Of a stretch of 15,025 nucleotides of DNA, positions 7,136 to 14,479 are shown one piece after another. The stretch covers positions 1 to 15,025 of the forward strand of contig JAKRSG010000177.1 in the NCBI GenBank assembly GCA_022402405.1, written 5' to 3'. Both the position numbers and the translations under genes were made by a program. The stretch comes from Bacteroidia bacterium. GTDB taxonomy: Bacteria; Bacteroidota; Bacteroidia; UKL13-3. Position 1 is the first letter of the stretch; every line of letters begins with the position of its first letter. The notes under the pieces are model-generated. The model was not told where the DNA came from. It saw only the letters and a program-made list of their open reading frames with translations, and did no database searches.

Positions 7136-8041
7136 ATGTTTATTTTTATGAGAGCGTTATTTCTTGTCCTTTCTTATTCACTAGTTTTTGGTTCAAGCCA
7201 AATAAAAGCGCAAGATACTTTAGTTCATAAGACAAGATTAGGCATAGTGTCTAGCAGCATTGTAGCTGCCGAAATAGGGTTGTTGTATTATCTTCAAAAC
7301 GTATGGTACAAAGACCAAAAGCCAGATGGGTTTAAGTTTTATGATGACTCAAAAGGGTATAAACAGGTGGATAAAATGGGTCATGTTTATGGTGCATATA
7401 TGGGTAGTTATATTGGCTATCAATCATTAAAATGGGCAGGTGTAAACAATACGAAGGCAGCTTTAATAGGAGGTAGTGTAGGTTTTTTTCTTCAATTACC
7501 AATCGAAATTTGGGACGGAATGTATCCGGGCTGGGGCTTTTCTTGGAGTGATATTGGAGCAAATGCAGTGGGTTCAGCCTTAATAATTGGTCAAGGGTTA
7601 TTTTGTGAAGATATTCCTCTAAAATATAAGTTTTCGTTTTCTCCAAGTATATATGCCCAGCAAGCGAATGGGTATTTGGGTAGTGGGGTTAATGAGTTGT
7701 TTTATGATTATAACGGACATACCTATTGGTTAAGTTTTGGAATAAATAAATGGGTTCAAACCGATAAAATACCCAATTGGTTGAGCCTAGCCTTTGGTTA
7801 TGGAGCAGGAGGTATGTTTGGTGAATTTCAAAATCGTTTAACTTATAGAGGTGTGGTTATTCCGGAAACAGAGCGTTATCGGAAATTTTTGGTATCTTTA
7901 GATATAGATTTTACCAAAATACCTTGTAAGAATAAAACGATAAAAAAAGTTCTTAATCATCTATTTTGGCTTAAGGTTCCATTTCCTGCTGTTAGTTATA
8001 ATACAAAAGGAGAAATTAATTTCTACCCTTTGTATTATTAA
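7136..8041 (+). CDS. DUF2279 family exported protein
   Basis: The protein has 301 residues with an N-terminal signal peptide (hydrophobic 5-20, likely cleavage near KAQ at 24-26). The DUF2279 core is clear: DKMGHVYGAYMGSYIGYQ, then LPIEIWDGMYPGWGFSWSDIGANAVGS. Gly-rich and aromatic helices suggest it sits in or against the cell envelope. No lipobox cysteine is present at the predicted cleavage site. A second ATG at 7148 (MRALF) would give an equally good signal peptide. The 3' end overlaps the convergent RAYT transposase gene by 26 bp, an unusual arrangement that may reflect loss of the original intergenic space. Biological role unknown. Confidence 0.87.
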   Translation: MFIFMRALFLVLSYSLVFGSSQIKAQDTLVHKTRLGIVSSSIVAAEIGLLYYLQNVWYKDQKPDGFKFYDDSKGYKQVDKMGHVYGAYMGSYIGYQSLKWAGVNNTKAALIGGSVGFFLQLPIEIWDGMYPGWGFSWSDIGANAVGSALIIGQGLFCEDIPLKYKFSFSPSIYAQQANGYLGSGVNELFYDYNGHTYWLSFGINKWVQTDKIPNWLSLAFGYGAGGMFGEFQNRLTYRGVVIPETERYRKFLVSLDIDFTKIPCKNKTIKKVLNHLFWLKVPFPAVSYNTKGEINFYPLYY

Positions 8042-8579
8042 GTTCCTTGATAGCCCATTTGGTTATGTTTTGCTCTATGTAGTTTTTTGTTACGTCATAC
8101 TGATTTTGGTCTTTGATTATTCTTTCATAATAGTCGCGCTGCCATACTTTTTCTATATCACTATACATCCTAAACCATTTTGTGATTTCTATGAGGCCGT
8201 GCATATGGTCTGGCATAACCACGTACGCATGCACCACCACGTTGGGGAAGTGTTTTGGGATATCTTCCCAGCATTGATTGGCATGGAGGCCTACTTCTGT
8301 ATGAAACATTACCCCTCTGATAGGTAAGCTTAGATTAGCTTTTGTGTCTCTCTCGGGAAGTATATATCCGAAGTGGTGAGCCCTGTTTTGAGTGTTTATG
8401 GTGATAAAGTAAAATCCCGATTTGGAGTAGTCGTATCCTCGTTTGCGGATGAATTTCCTTCGTGGGAGTTGGGTCGGTTGGGGCGGATAATTATCCGCCC
8501 TTACGGTGCGCGGATTATCCGTTTGGGGCGGATTAGGTTGGGGCGGATAATTATCCGCCCTTACGAGGTTTTGTTTCAT
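8016..8579 (-). CDS. REP-associated tyrosine transposase (RAYT, Y1/HUH family), internally shortened
   Basis: RAYTs are single-copy relatives of IS200/IS605 transposases that process REP palindromes. In this 187-residue product the core starts at RRKFIRKRGYDYSKSGFYFIT (40-60). The metal-binding HUH motif is intact as PDHMHGLI (His125, His127), and a candidate catalytic Tyr is Tyr167 in KNYIEQN. Between KWFRMYS and KVWQRDYYERI about 15-20 residues usual in Bacteroidota homologues seem to be missing, so activity is doubtful. Residues 1-39 are translated REP sequence (RADNYPPQP twice, at 7-15 and 27-35), not a family domain. The gene overlaps the end of cvfB by 29 bp and the end of the DUF2279 gene by 26 bp. 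Confidence 0.82.
   Translation of the reverse strand: MKQNLVRADNYPPQPNPPQTDNPRTVRADNYPPQPTQLPRRKFIRKRGYDYSKSGFYFITINTQNRAHHFGYILPERDTKANLSLPIRGVMFHTEVGLHANQCWEDIPKHFPNVVVHAYVVMPDHMHGLIEITKWFRMYSDIEKVWQRDYYERIIKDQNQYDVTKNYIEQNITKWAIKELNNTKGRN
8476..8565. repeat. REP/REPIN-like cluster: two 30-bp direct repeats each with a perfect 20-bp palindrome
   Basis: GGGCGGATAATTATCCGCCC, its own reverse complement, lies at 8481-8500 and 8541-8560. Each copy sits in an identical 30-bp direct repeat (8476-8505 and 8536-8565), 60 bp apart. The DNA between holds partial copies (CGGATTATCCG and GGGCGGATTA). The cluster lies at the 5' end of the RAYT gene, the classic location for the REPs that a RAYT recognises. 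The right copy supplies the stop codon of cvfB. Confidence 0.9.
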
Positions 8580-9414
8580 AGGTTTGGTTACTGCGGATTC
8601 CTTTTTCTTCGATGGTGATTTTCTTTTCGCGGTATAGGATTCCGATGGCTTTTTTATATACTTTTTTGCTGATTTTTAGTCGGGCTTGGATTTCTTCTGG
8701 TGATGAGTTGTCGTTTAGTTCTAGGTAGCCGCCGTTCTTTTTTAGGTAGTTTAGGATTATGTCGGTTTGGTCGCTTACATGTTTGAACCCAATTTTTCTT
8801 GGGCTCAAATCGATTTCGCCGCTTTCTTTTATTTTCTTTATATACATTGTATGTGTATCGCCTATTCTTAGTCGGTCATATACTTCGTTATGGTAAATGA
8901 GTCCGTAATGATTTGGTTCTATAAAGGCTAAATATCCCATTTGTGTATCGTCGAAAATTTGAACTTCTACTGGCTCACCTTCTTTTAGTTTGTGGTTTTC
9001 ATTGCTTAGGTATTTTTTTATTTTGCTTGAACCAACCATGCGTTGGCTCAGTTCGTCTAAATAGCAATATACTAGGTAGTCTAAACCTACTTTCATGGGC
9101 ATAAGTTGCTCTCTTGAGGGTATAAGCAGGTCTTTATCTAGGCCGATATCTGCAAAAGCACCAAACGAATTTACTTCGCTAATCTTGAGTTTGGCCAATT
9201 TCCCCACTTCTATAAGTGGAACCAAGGTTGTTGCTACTAAGCGGTCTTCCGAATCTTTGTATACAAAAACTTCTAATAATTCCTCTGCCTGCAAGGTTTT
9301 AGGGACAAACTTATTGGGTAATAAAACTTCGTTTCCTTTGTTATCTGCTAGGTATATTCCTTGTGGTGTATTTCTTTTGGCTCTTAGGGTGTTTTTCTTT
9401 CCAATTTCAATCAT
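8551..9414 (-). CDS. cvfB: CvfB/YitL-type S1 RNA-binding protein
   Basis: The 287 residues show three S1-like beta-barrels (about 1-62, 63-130 and 143-205) and a C-terminal winged helix (about 215-273). The second barrel has the clearest S1 pattern, KISEVNSFGAFADIGLDKDLLIPSRE. This layout is that of CvfB, an RNA-binding regulator studied in Staphylococcus. The protein is cytoplasmic. The final residues PRKGG and the TAA stop come from an inserted REP palindrome, so the natural C-terminus was replaced. A TACCTTTG box ends 4 bases before the ATG. A strong hairpin (8782-8809) is embedded in the coding region between the last barrel and the winged helix. Confidence 0.88.
   Translation of the reverse strand: MIEIGKKNTLRAKRNTPQGIYLADNKGNEVLLPNKFVPKTLQAEELLEVFVYKDSEDRLVATTLVPLIEVGKLAKLKISEVNSFGAFADIGLDKDLLIPSREQLMPMKVGLDYLVYCYLDELSQRMVGSSKIKKYLSNENHKLKEGEPVEVQIFDDTQMGYLAFIEPNHYGLIYHNEVYDRLRIGDTHTMYIKKIKESGEIDLSPRKIGFKHVSDQTDIILNYLKKNGGYLELNDNSSPEEIQARLKISKKVYKKAIGILYREKKITIEEKGIRSNQTYETKPRKGG
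8782..8809. repeat. Inverted repeat within cvfB
   Basis: TTTGAACCCAA (8782-8792) and TTGGGCTCAAA (8799-8809) pair over 11 positions with one mismatch across a 6-nt loop. It falls in the linker between the third S1 barrel and the winged helix (residues around SPRKIGFKH). A long stem in coding DNA is uncommon, but a function is not evident. Confidence 0.6.
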
Positions 9415-9418
9415 GCTT

Positions 9419-9426
9419 CAAAGGTA
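9419..9426 (-). promoter_or_regulatory. Promoter -7 box of cvfB
   Basis: On the minus strand TACCTTTG matches TAnnTTTG exactly and lies 4 bases before the cvfB ATG, as in the ATPase gene. No TTG lies at the ideal 19-bp distance (one occurs after 13 bp), so the promoter is less certain. The mRNA would be leaderless or nearly so. Confidence 0.4.
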
Positions 9427-9454
9427 ATTATTAAACTATCAAAATAACGATATC

Positions 9455-9802
9455 TCAAGAGGCTTCTTTGCAGATATCTACCAAACCTTTTTGTGATTTA
9501 CTATAACCATAGTCGTAGCAAAAAACAATTTGTTGCCCATTTTTATGTTTTTTTACGTGGGTATGAAACTGAAACATAAATCCTAGTTCCATGATTTTTC
9601 TCTCATCAATGGAGTTTTGTGTGTGCTCAAACATGATGGCTAAGATGTTTCTGTTTCGTTTGAGCACTCGGTCTACTTCCTTTATAGACTGAAATTTCTC
9701 GCTGTACTTTTTGTTGTTAAAAGCGCTTCTACAGTGGTCGTCGCAGAATTTTTTGTCGCTTCTACCTAGTACGTTTTTGTTGCAAAATTGACATGTTTTC
9801 AT
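9455..9802 (-). CDS. Small zinc-ribbon protein
   Basis: This 115-residue protein carries an N-terminal treble-clef or ribbon motif, CQFCNKNVLGRSDKKFCDDHC, with Cys4, Cys7, Cys20 and Cys24 as a likely Zn site. The rest is a helical middle (KEVDRVLKRNRNILAIMFEH) and a short beta region ending CYDYGYSKSQKG. Similar proteins are common in Bacteroidota and have no assigned role. It lies 44 bp behind yggS and 40 bp before cvfB on the same strand, so a joint transcript is possible. The Zn site suggests binding of nucleic acid or protein, which is inference only. Confidence 0.8.
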   Translation of the reverse strand: MKTCQFCNKNVLGRSDKKFCDDHCRSAFNNKKYSEKFQSIKEVDRVLKRNRNILAIMFEHTQNSIDERKIMELGFMFQFHTHVKKHKNGQQIVFCYDYGYSKSQKGLVDICKEAS

Positions 9803-9846
9803 AGGTATATTTATGGCTGAACCGAAATATACTCTTTTGGTTGAAA

Positions 9847-10506
9847 TTATCTATGTCCGAAAATGGAGCTTCCCACTCTTATCAAAGTAGAGCCTTCTTC
9901 TACTGCAATTAAATAATCGCCGCTCATGCCCATGGATAGTTCTTTAAACGACTCATCGTTCTTAAAGTACGGTTCTTTAATTTCGTCGAATAGCGTTTTT
10001 AAGCCTCTAAACTCTGTCCTTATCTGTTCCACATCTTCTACGTTACTGGCCATTCCCATCAATCCGCATATTTTTATGTTATCCAAATTGTTCACTTTAA
10101 GCTGCTCTAATATGTCGTATAATTCGCTTTGGTTCAGCCCGAATTTAGTTTCTTCTACTGCTATGTGCATTTGAAGTAAACAGGGGATTACGCGTTGACA
10201 TTTGGCGGCTTCTTTGTTTATTGTTTGAAGCAGTTTTAGGCTGTCTACACCGTGAATCATGGCGACAAATGGAGCTATGTATTTTACCTTATTGCTTTGT
10301 AAATGACCGATAAGATGCCATTCTATGTCTTTTGGTAAAATTTCATATTTGCCTACCATTTCTTGCACCTTGTTTTCGCCAAAAATTCGCTGACCATTTT
10401 GGTAGGCTTCTAATATGTTTTCGGCCGGTTTGGTTTTACTTACTGCAATTAATCTGGTGTGCTCACCAATTTCTTGGTTTATTTTTTTGATATTTGCGCC
10501 AATCAT
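9847..10506 (-). CDS. yggS: YggS-family pyridoxal-phosphate homeostasis protein
   Basis: YggS/PLPBP proteins bind pyridoxal 5'-phosphate on a single-domain TIM barrel and help keep free PLP and amino-acid pools balanced; no catalytic reaction is established. Family blocks are all present in 219 residues: LIAVSKTKP with the PLP lysine (Lys24), RIFGENKVQE, WHLIGHLQSNK, then GLMGMAS and LSMGMSGDY...GSTLIRVGSSIFG. An upstream start at 10623 would add 39 residues unlike the family, so ATG at 10506 (MIGANIKKIN) is preferred. That ATG overlaps the start codon of the divergent DUF4296 gene within one CATG, so each promoter must lie inside the other gene's first codons. Confidence 0.93.
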   Translation of the reverse strand: MIGANIKKINQEIGEHTRLIAVSKTKPAENILEAYQNGQRIFGENKVQEMVGKYEILPKDIEWHLIGHLQSNKVKYIAPFVAMIHGVDSLKLLQTINKEAAKCQRVIPCLLQMHIAVEETKFGLNQSELYDILEQLKVNNLDNIKICGLMGMASNVEDVEQIRTEFRGLKTLFDEIKEPYFKNDESFKELSMGMSGDYLIAVEEGSTLIRVGSSIFGHR

Positions 10507-10915
10507 GAATAAAAAAATATTTTTCAAATATCCGATTCTAGTTGTACTTGTGCTATTTTTTTCTTGCGGAAATAAATCATTAGAGACGGTGGCTGAACCA
10601 AACAATTTATTGAGCAGGCACAAAGTTGCAGGGATTCTGGCAGATATGCATTTGTCTGAGGCTGCATTGCAGATTAAGACGAGTAATCCCGATTCGTTAA
10701 AGGCTTTTTCTGCTGGTTACAATAAATTTATTTTCGAAAAACATGGTGTAGACTCAGAACAATTTGTGCGTAGTTTTGATTATTATCTGAGTAATTCTCT
10801 TCAAATGGATACTATTATGAGCTATGTGGTAGATACATTGAGTAAGCAAGAAGCTATCTCAAGAGGTATTTTATCGGAGCCTATTGAAGTGATGCCATTG
10901 CCAGAGAATAAATAA
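10505..10915 (+). CDS. DUF4296 lipoprotein
   Basis: The product is 136 residues with a short basic start (MNKK), a hydrophobic stretch and a relaxed Bacteroidota lipobox, FFSC with Cys21, so it is probably a lipidated envelope protein. The DUF4296 core follows: KVAGILADMHLSEAALQIK, then a helical region with FIFEKHGVDSEQFVRSFDYYLSN. Its function is not known. An upstream extension from 10415 would destroy the lipoprotein signal, which supports the start at 10505. It precedes mutS2 by 18 bp and is likely cotranscribed. Confidence 0.88.
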   Translation: MNKKIFFKYPILVVLVLFFSCGNKSLETVAEPNNLLSRHKVAGILADMHLSEAALQIKTSNPDSLKAFSAGYNKFIFEKHGVDSEQFVRSFDYYLSNSLQMDTIMSYVVDTLSKQEAISRGILSEPIEVMPLPENK

Positions 10916-10933
10916 TTTTTAAAGAACAGAATT

Positions 10934-13336
10934 TTGCCTTTTCCAAAAAATATTGAACAGAAAATAGGGTTTTCTCAAGTGAGAGAATTACTCATGCAAC
11001 GATGTTTGTCGCCAATGGGGCAGTATTACGTAGATCGTATGCGCTTTGCCAATAAGTATGATATCGTTGAAAAAATGCTCCTGCAAACAAAGGAGTTTCA
11101 AAAGTTATTGATAGAAGAAACGCCTTTCCCAAGTGAGCATTATTTAGATATTTCACCGTATTTACATAAGGCAAAAATAGAGGGTGTTTGGTTGTTGGAA
11201 GAAGAGCTGCAGCAAATAAAAATGGTGGTGCAGGCTTTTATACATGTGGCATCTTTTTTTAGAGAACGTAGTGGAAGATATCCTCAATTAGAATCTTTAT
11301 TGCAAGGTTTAATCATTAATGATTTAGTCTTGCGTAGAATAGATAGAATACTAGATTCTGAAGGTTTATTGCGCCCGAATGCCTCGCCTGAGTTGGCAAA
11401 AATTTCGTCTAAAATTCATGAGAAGGAATCTGAAATTAGAAAGCGCATTCAGAAGCTATTTGATAAGTTTAGCGACTTAGGATATTTAACCGAGCAAATT
11501 GGAATTACCATCCGCGAAGGAAGGTTGGTATTACCTGTTTTGGCTGAACACAAACGTCATGTGCCAGGTTTTGTGCATGATGAATCGAGTACCGGACAAA
11601 CCATATACATAGAGCCCACCGAGTGCTTCGATTTAAATAACTCTCTGCGCGAATGGCATATTGCTTACCGCAGAGAACGTGAACGTATTTTGTTAGAAAT
11701 TACCGATCAAATTCGCCCGGAAATACCTGAGCTGGAAAAGAATTTGCAGCGACTTGGATTATTCGATTTCGTGCGCTCCAAAGCAAAACTAGCCATCGAA
11801 ATGAAAGCCGATTTGCCAATTATTAGCAGGCATCCAGGCGTGAATTTGGTTCAGGCATACCACCCATTATTAAGGATGAGCCACGATAAAGCCGGACAGC
11901 AAACGATTCCTTTATCGGTTAGTTTAAACTCAGAAAAGTTCATTGTGGTAATATCTGGTCCAAACGCAGGCGGTAAATCTGTTTGTTTAAAAACCGTAGG
12001 GTTGTTGCAATACATGCTTCAATGTGGCTTGTTGGTGCCTTGCGAAGGGCACAGCGAAATGGGTATTTACAAGGAAATAATGGTAGATATTGGCGATGAG
12101 CAGAGCATCGAAAATGATTTGAGTACCTACAGTTCTCATTTGTTAAGCATGAAAAATTTCTGCGATTTTGCCGATGGGAAAACCTTGTTTTTAATCGATG
12201 AATTTGGAACGGGTACAGATCCTCAGTTTGGCGGACCATTAGCAGAGGCTATTTTGCATCATTTGGCTCAGAAAAGAGCCCACGGAATTGTAACCACGCA
12301 CTTTAGTAATCTTAAAAACTTTGCTTCTCAATACAAAGGTTTAGAAAATGCCAGCATGCTGTTTGATCATGTTAACTTGCAGCCTTTATACATTTTAGAA
12401 TTGGGTAAACCCGGCAGTAGTTATGCTTTTGAGTTAGCCGTTAAATCTGGTCTGAACCAAAACATAATCAACTACGCCAAAAATAAAGTAGGCGATAAGC
12501 AAAGGAAAGTTGACGAGTTATTGATTGAGTTGGAGAAAGAGAAACAATCGGTTCAGACCATAAAAACGAAGCTTGCCGACAAAGAAACCAAAACCGAGCA
12601 ATTATTGAGAAACTATGAAAAGTTAAATTCGGAGTTAGAGCTCAACAAAAAGCTTTTAATTAAAAAGGCCAAACAAGAGGCGCTTGCCTTAGTAAGTGAA
12701 GCCAACAGCAAGATTGAAGCTACTATTAGAGAGATTAAAGAACAGCAAGCCAATAGTGAAATTCAGCGTAAAGCCAGAACTTTGGTGAAGGAAGAAATTC
12801 AGCAGTTTAAAACCGATTTGGTGGAGTTAAGTGGAGTGCAGGAAGAAACCAAGAAGCAATCGTTGGAGCAGGTAGATTCTCCATTAGAAGTAAATGATTT
12901 GGTTAAAATTGAAGGTCAGGAAGCACTCGGACAAATCATCTCTATCAATAAAAACAAAGCACTTGTGGCTATGGGCGATTTAAAATCGAGCATAGAGCTA
13001 AGCAAACTGCAAAAGGTGAGTGCTCAAGAATCTAAGCAAAAGCTCAAGAAATCTCCAACAGGTGTAGATTTTAACAGCAAAATGCAGCATTTTAATCATG
13101 AGTTAAATGTAATTGGATTAAGAGGAGAGGAGGCTGTTCGCAACTTAAATGCTTTTATAGATGAAGCTATTTTATTAGGTATAAAACAAGTAAGAATTGT
13201 GCATGGAAAAGGGTACGGTATCCTCCGTAAACTGATTCGCTCCGAGCTAAAAAATAATAAATTTGTTGCTCATACCCACGATGAACAAGTAGAATTGGGC
13301 GGCGATGGCGTTACCATTGTTACCTTAAACGTATAG
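10934..13336 (+). CDS. mutS2: MutS2 ATPase/endonuclease with Smr domain
   Basis: MutS2 is a MutS paralogue without the mismatch-binding domain; it acts on branched DNA and, in Bacillus, on collided ribosomes. The 800 residues hold the core helical lever, the ATPase with Walker A GPNAGGKS (342-349) and Walker B LFLIDEFGTGTDP (Asp422, Glu423), a coiled coil (about 520-640, rich in K and E), a KOW-like segment (LVKIEGQEALGQIISI), and a C-terminal Smr nuclease domain (about 720-800) with VIGLRGEEA and HGKGYGILR. All parts look intact. The N-terminus PFPKNIEQKIGFSQVRELL matches homologues only from the TTG at 10934, so a TTG start is likely. Confidence 0.94.
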   Translation: MPFPKNIEQKIGFSQVRELLMQRCLSPMGQYYVDRMRFANKYDIVEKMLLQTKEFQKLLIEETPFPSEHYLDISPYLHKAKIEGVWLLEEELQQIKMVVQAFIHVASFFRERSGRYPQLESLLQGLIINDLVLRRIDRILDSEGLLRPNASPELAKISSKIHEKESEIRKRIQKLFDKFSDLGYLTEQIGITIREGRLVLPVLAEHKRHVPGFVHDESSTGQTIYIEPTECFDLNNSLREWHIAYRRERERILLEITDQIRPEIPELEKNLQRLGLFDFVRSKAKLAIEMKADLPIISRHPGVNLVQAYHPLLRMSHDKAGQQTIPLSVSLNSEKFIVVISGPNAGGKSVCLKTVGLLQYMLQCGLLVPCEGHSEMGIYKEIMVDIGDEQSIENDLSTYSSHLLSMKNFCDFADGKTLFLIDEFGTGTDPQFGGPLAEAILHHLAQKRAHGIVTTHFSNLKNFASQYKGLENASMLFDHVNLQPLYILELGKPGSSYAFELAVKSGLNQNIINYAKNKVGDKQRKVDELLIELEKEKQSVQTIKTKLADKETKTEQLLRNYEKLNSELELNKKLLIKKAKQEALALVSEANSKIEATIREIKEQQANSEIQRKARTLVKEEIQQFKTDLVELSGVQEETKKQSLEQVDSPLEVNDLVKIEGQEALGQIISINKNKALVAMGDLKSSIELSKLQKVSAQESKQKLKKSPTGVDFNSKMQHFNHELNVIGLRGEEAVRNLNAFIDEAILLGIKQVRIVHGKGYGILRKLIRSELKNNKFVAHTHDEQVELGGDGVTIVTLNV

Positions 13337-13390
13337 TTTTCTTTTTGATTTTTAAGCATTTAATTTCATAATCAAACATTTTTCTAGAAA

Positions 13391-13425
13391 ATTAGTTGTA
13401 TATACAATTAATGTAGCTACATTTG
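13391..13425 (+). promoter_or_regulatory. yceI promoter with overlapping 22-bp dyad
   Basis: TTG at 13396-13398, a 19-bp gap and TACATTTG at 13418-13425 match the Bacteroidota consensus exactly. The TTG is part of the perfect palindrome TTGTATATACAA (13396-13407). With its flanks this forms a 22-bp dyad (13391-13412) with one mismatched pair, well placed for a repressor. The predicted start of transcription is near 13430, leaving a leader of almost 90 nt. Confidence 0.7.
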
Positions 13426-13433
13426 TGTTTGTT

Positions 13434-13517
13434 AATTACAAATTACGGATTACGAATTACGGGTTACTAACGACCAAAGACCAACGACCAACGACTAAAG
13501 ACTAAAAACTAAAATAT
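13434..13517. repeat. Degenerate heptanucleotide tandem repeat filling the yceI leader
   Basis: Twelve consecutive 7-bp units fill the leader, drifting from AATTACA and AATTACG through GGTTACT to AACGACC, AACGACT, AAAGACT, AAAAACT and AAAATAT. The last unit ends exactly at the base before the ATG at 13518. The first unit begins a few bases after the predicted transcription start, so the repeat is essentially the whole 5' leader. Confidence 0.85.
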
Positions 13518-14048
13518 ATGACAACTAAATGGACAATTGATCCGATGCATTCGGAGATTGAATTTAAGGTGAAGCACTTAATGATTAGCACTGTAACAGG
13601 TAAGTTTGGAAGTTTTACTGCGAGCGCCGAGAGCGATGCAGAAGATTTTTCGGATGCTAAGATTAGCTTTAGTGCCGACATTAACAGCATTAACACTGGA
13701 AACGAGCAGAGAGATGGTCATTTAAAGAGTGATGATTTCTTTAATGCAGAGCAATTTCCTACGTTAAATTTTGTTTCAACTGGCATTAGCAAAGGAAGCA
13801 ATGGAATGGTGTTAACAGGCGATTTAACTATCAGAGATGTTACTAAAAGCATCAGCTTAAACGTAGAGTTTAACGGTACTATGGTAGATCCATATGGTAA
13901 TCATAAAGCTGGTTTCGAATTAACAGGAGTAATCAACAGAAAAGACTTTAACTTAAAATGGTCGGCCACCACAGAAGCAGGCGGTATTGTGGTAAGCGAC
14001 GAAGTAAAGTTGATTTGTAATGTACAAATGGCTAAAATTGTTGCATGA
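13518..14048 (+). CDS. yceI: YceI-like lipocalin-fold protein
   Basis: YceI proteins form an extended beta-barrel that binds polyisoprenoid-like lipids. The 176 residues show the family course: WTIDPMHSEIEFKVKHLMISTVTGKFGSF at the start, the NTGNEQRDGHLKSDDFFNAEQFPTLNF block, then LTIRDVTKSISLNVEFNG and a closing NRKDFNLKW. There is no signal peptide, so this copy is cytoplasmic, unlike E. coli YceI. The next gene starts within its stop codon (ATGA). The real ligand is not known. Confidence 0.94.
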   Translation: MTTKWTIDPMHSEIEFKVKHLMISTVTGKFGSFTASAESDAEDFSDAKISFSADINSINTGNEQRDGHLKSDDFFNAEQFPTLNFVSTGISKGSNGMVLTGDLTIRDVTKSISLNVEFNGTMVDPYGNHKAGFELTGVINRKDFNLKWSATTEAGGIVVSDEVKLICNVQMAKIVA

Positions 14049-14446
14049 TAAATGCAGCGAGTACTACCTATAAAAATGTTTTAAAAGCCGCTTTTCGCGG
14101 TTCGTTAATTGCTTCGGGAATCAATATTGCTTGGTTATATAGCCTCGAGTTTTTGTTAAAAATTTCGGGTTTACCCAAAGGTTTTCCATTGGCTGTGGTA
14201 TTATCAACTATTATTCCGTTGCTATTAGGAGCCATTTTATATGTAGTATTTGTTAAAAACTTTAAGAAGGGTGAAGTTATGTTTCTCATGTTAGCAAGCG
14301 GCTTCACCCTTTTAAGTTTGTTTCCTTCTTTTGAGCCTATGTTGCCCGATGGCAATCCTGCCCCAGAAAATTTTGCCTTACTAACCGTGCCAATGCATTT
14401 TTTTGCAGCGGTTATAGGCGTATTTTACATCCTAAAAAAGCATTAG
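14045..14446 (+). CDS. DUF6069-like membrane protein
   Basis: The product is 133 residues with four predicted membrane helices, roughly 17-38, 47-70, 77-93 and 110-130. The segment between helices 3 and 4 contains SLFPSFEPMLPDGNPAPENFALLTVPMHF, a Pro-rich loop and conserved His before the last helix as in DUF6069. Its start overlaps the yceI stop (ATGA), so it is translationally coupled with yceI. Function unknown. Confidence 0.75.
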   Translation: MINAASTTYKNVLKAAFRGSLIASGINIAWLYSLEFLLKISGLPKGFPLAVVLSTIIPLLLGAILYVVFVKNFKKGEVMFLMLASGFTLLSLFPSFEPMLPDGNPAPENFALLTVPMHFFAAVIGVFYILKKH

Positions 14447-14448
14447 TT

Positions 14449-14467
14449 TCATTCGGTTTGAACCAAA
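14449..14467 (+). repeat. Second copy of the 19-bp repeat
   Basis: TCATTCGGTTTGAACCAAA begins 3 bp after the DUF6069 stop and is identical to 6265-6283 inside the alkC-like gene. It lies in the 33-bp gap before the DsbA-like gene. It is not followed by a T-run and does not look like a terminator. Confidence 0.6.
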
Positions 14468-14479
14468 TTATATAAAGCT

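Noticed and set aside
8373..8618. Plus-strand 81-codon frame with RIIIRPYG repeats
   Set aside because: It is the antisense of the RAYT and REP palindromes; the repeat peptide is translated REP.
10507..10623. N-terminal extension of YggS by 39 residues
   Set aside because: It is the antisense of the lipoprotein signal region and has no match to YggS N-termini.
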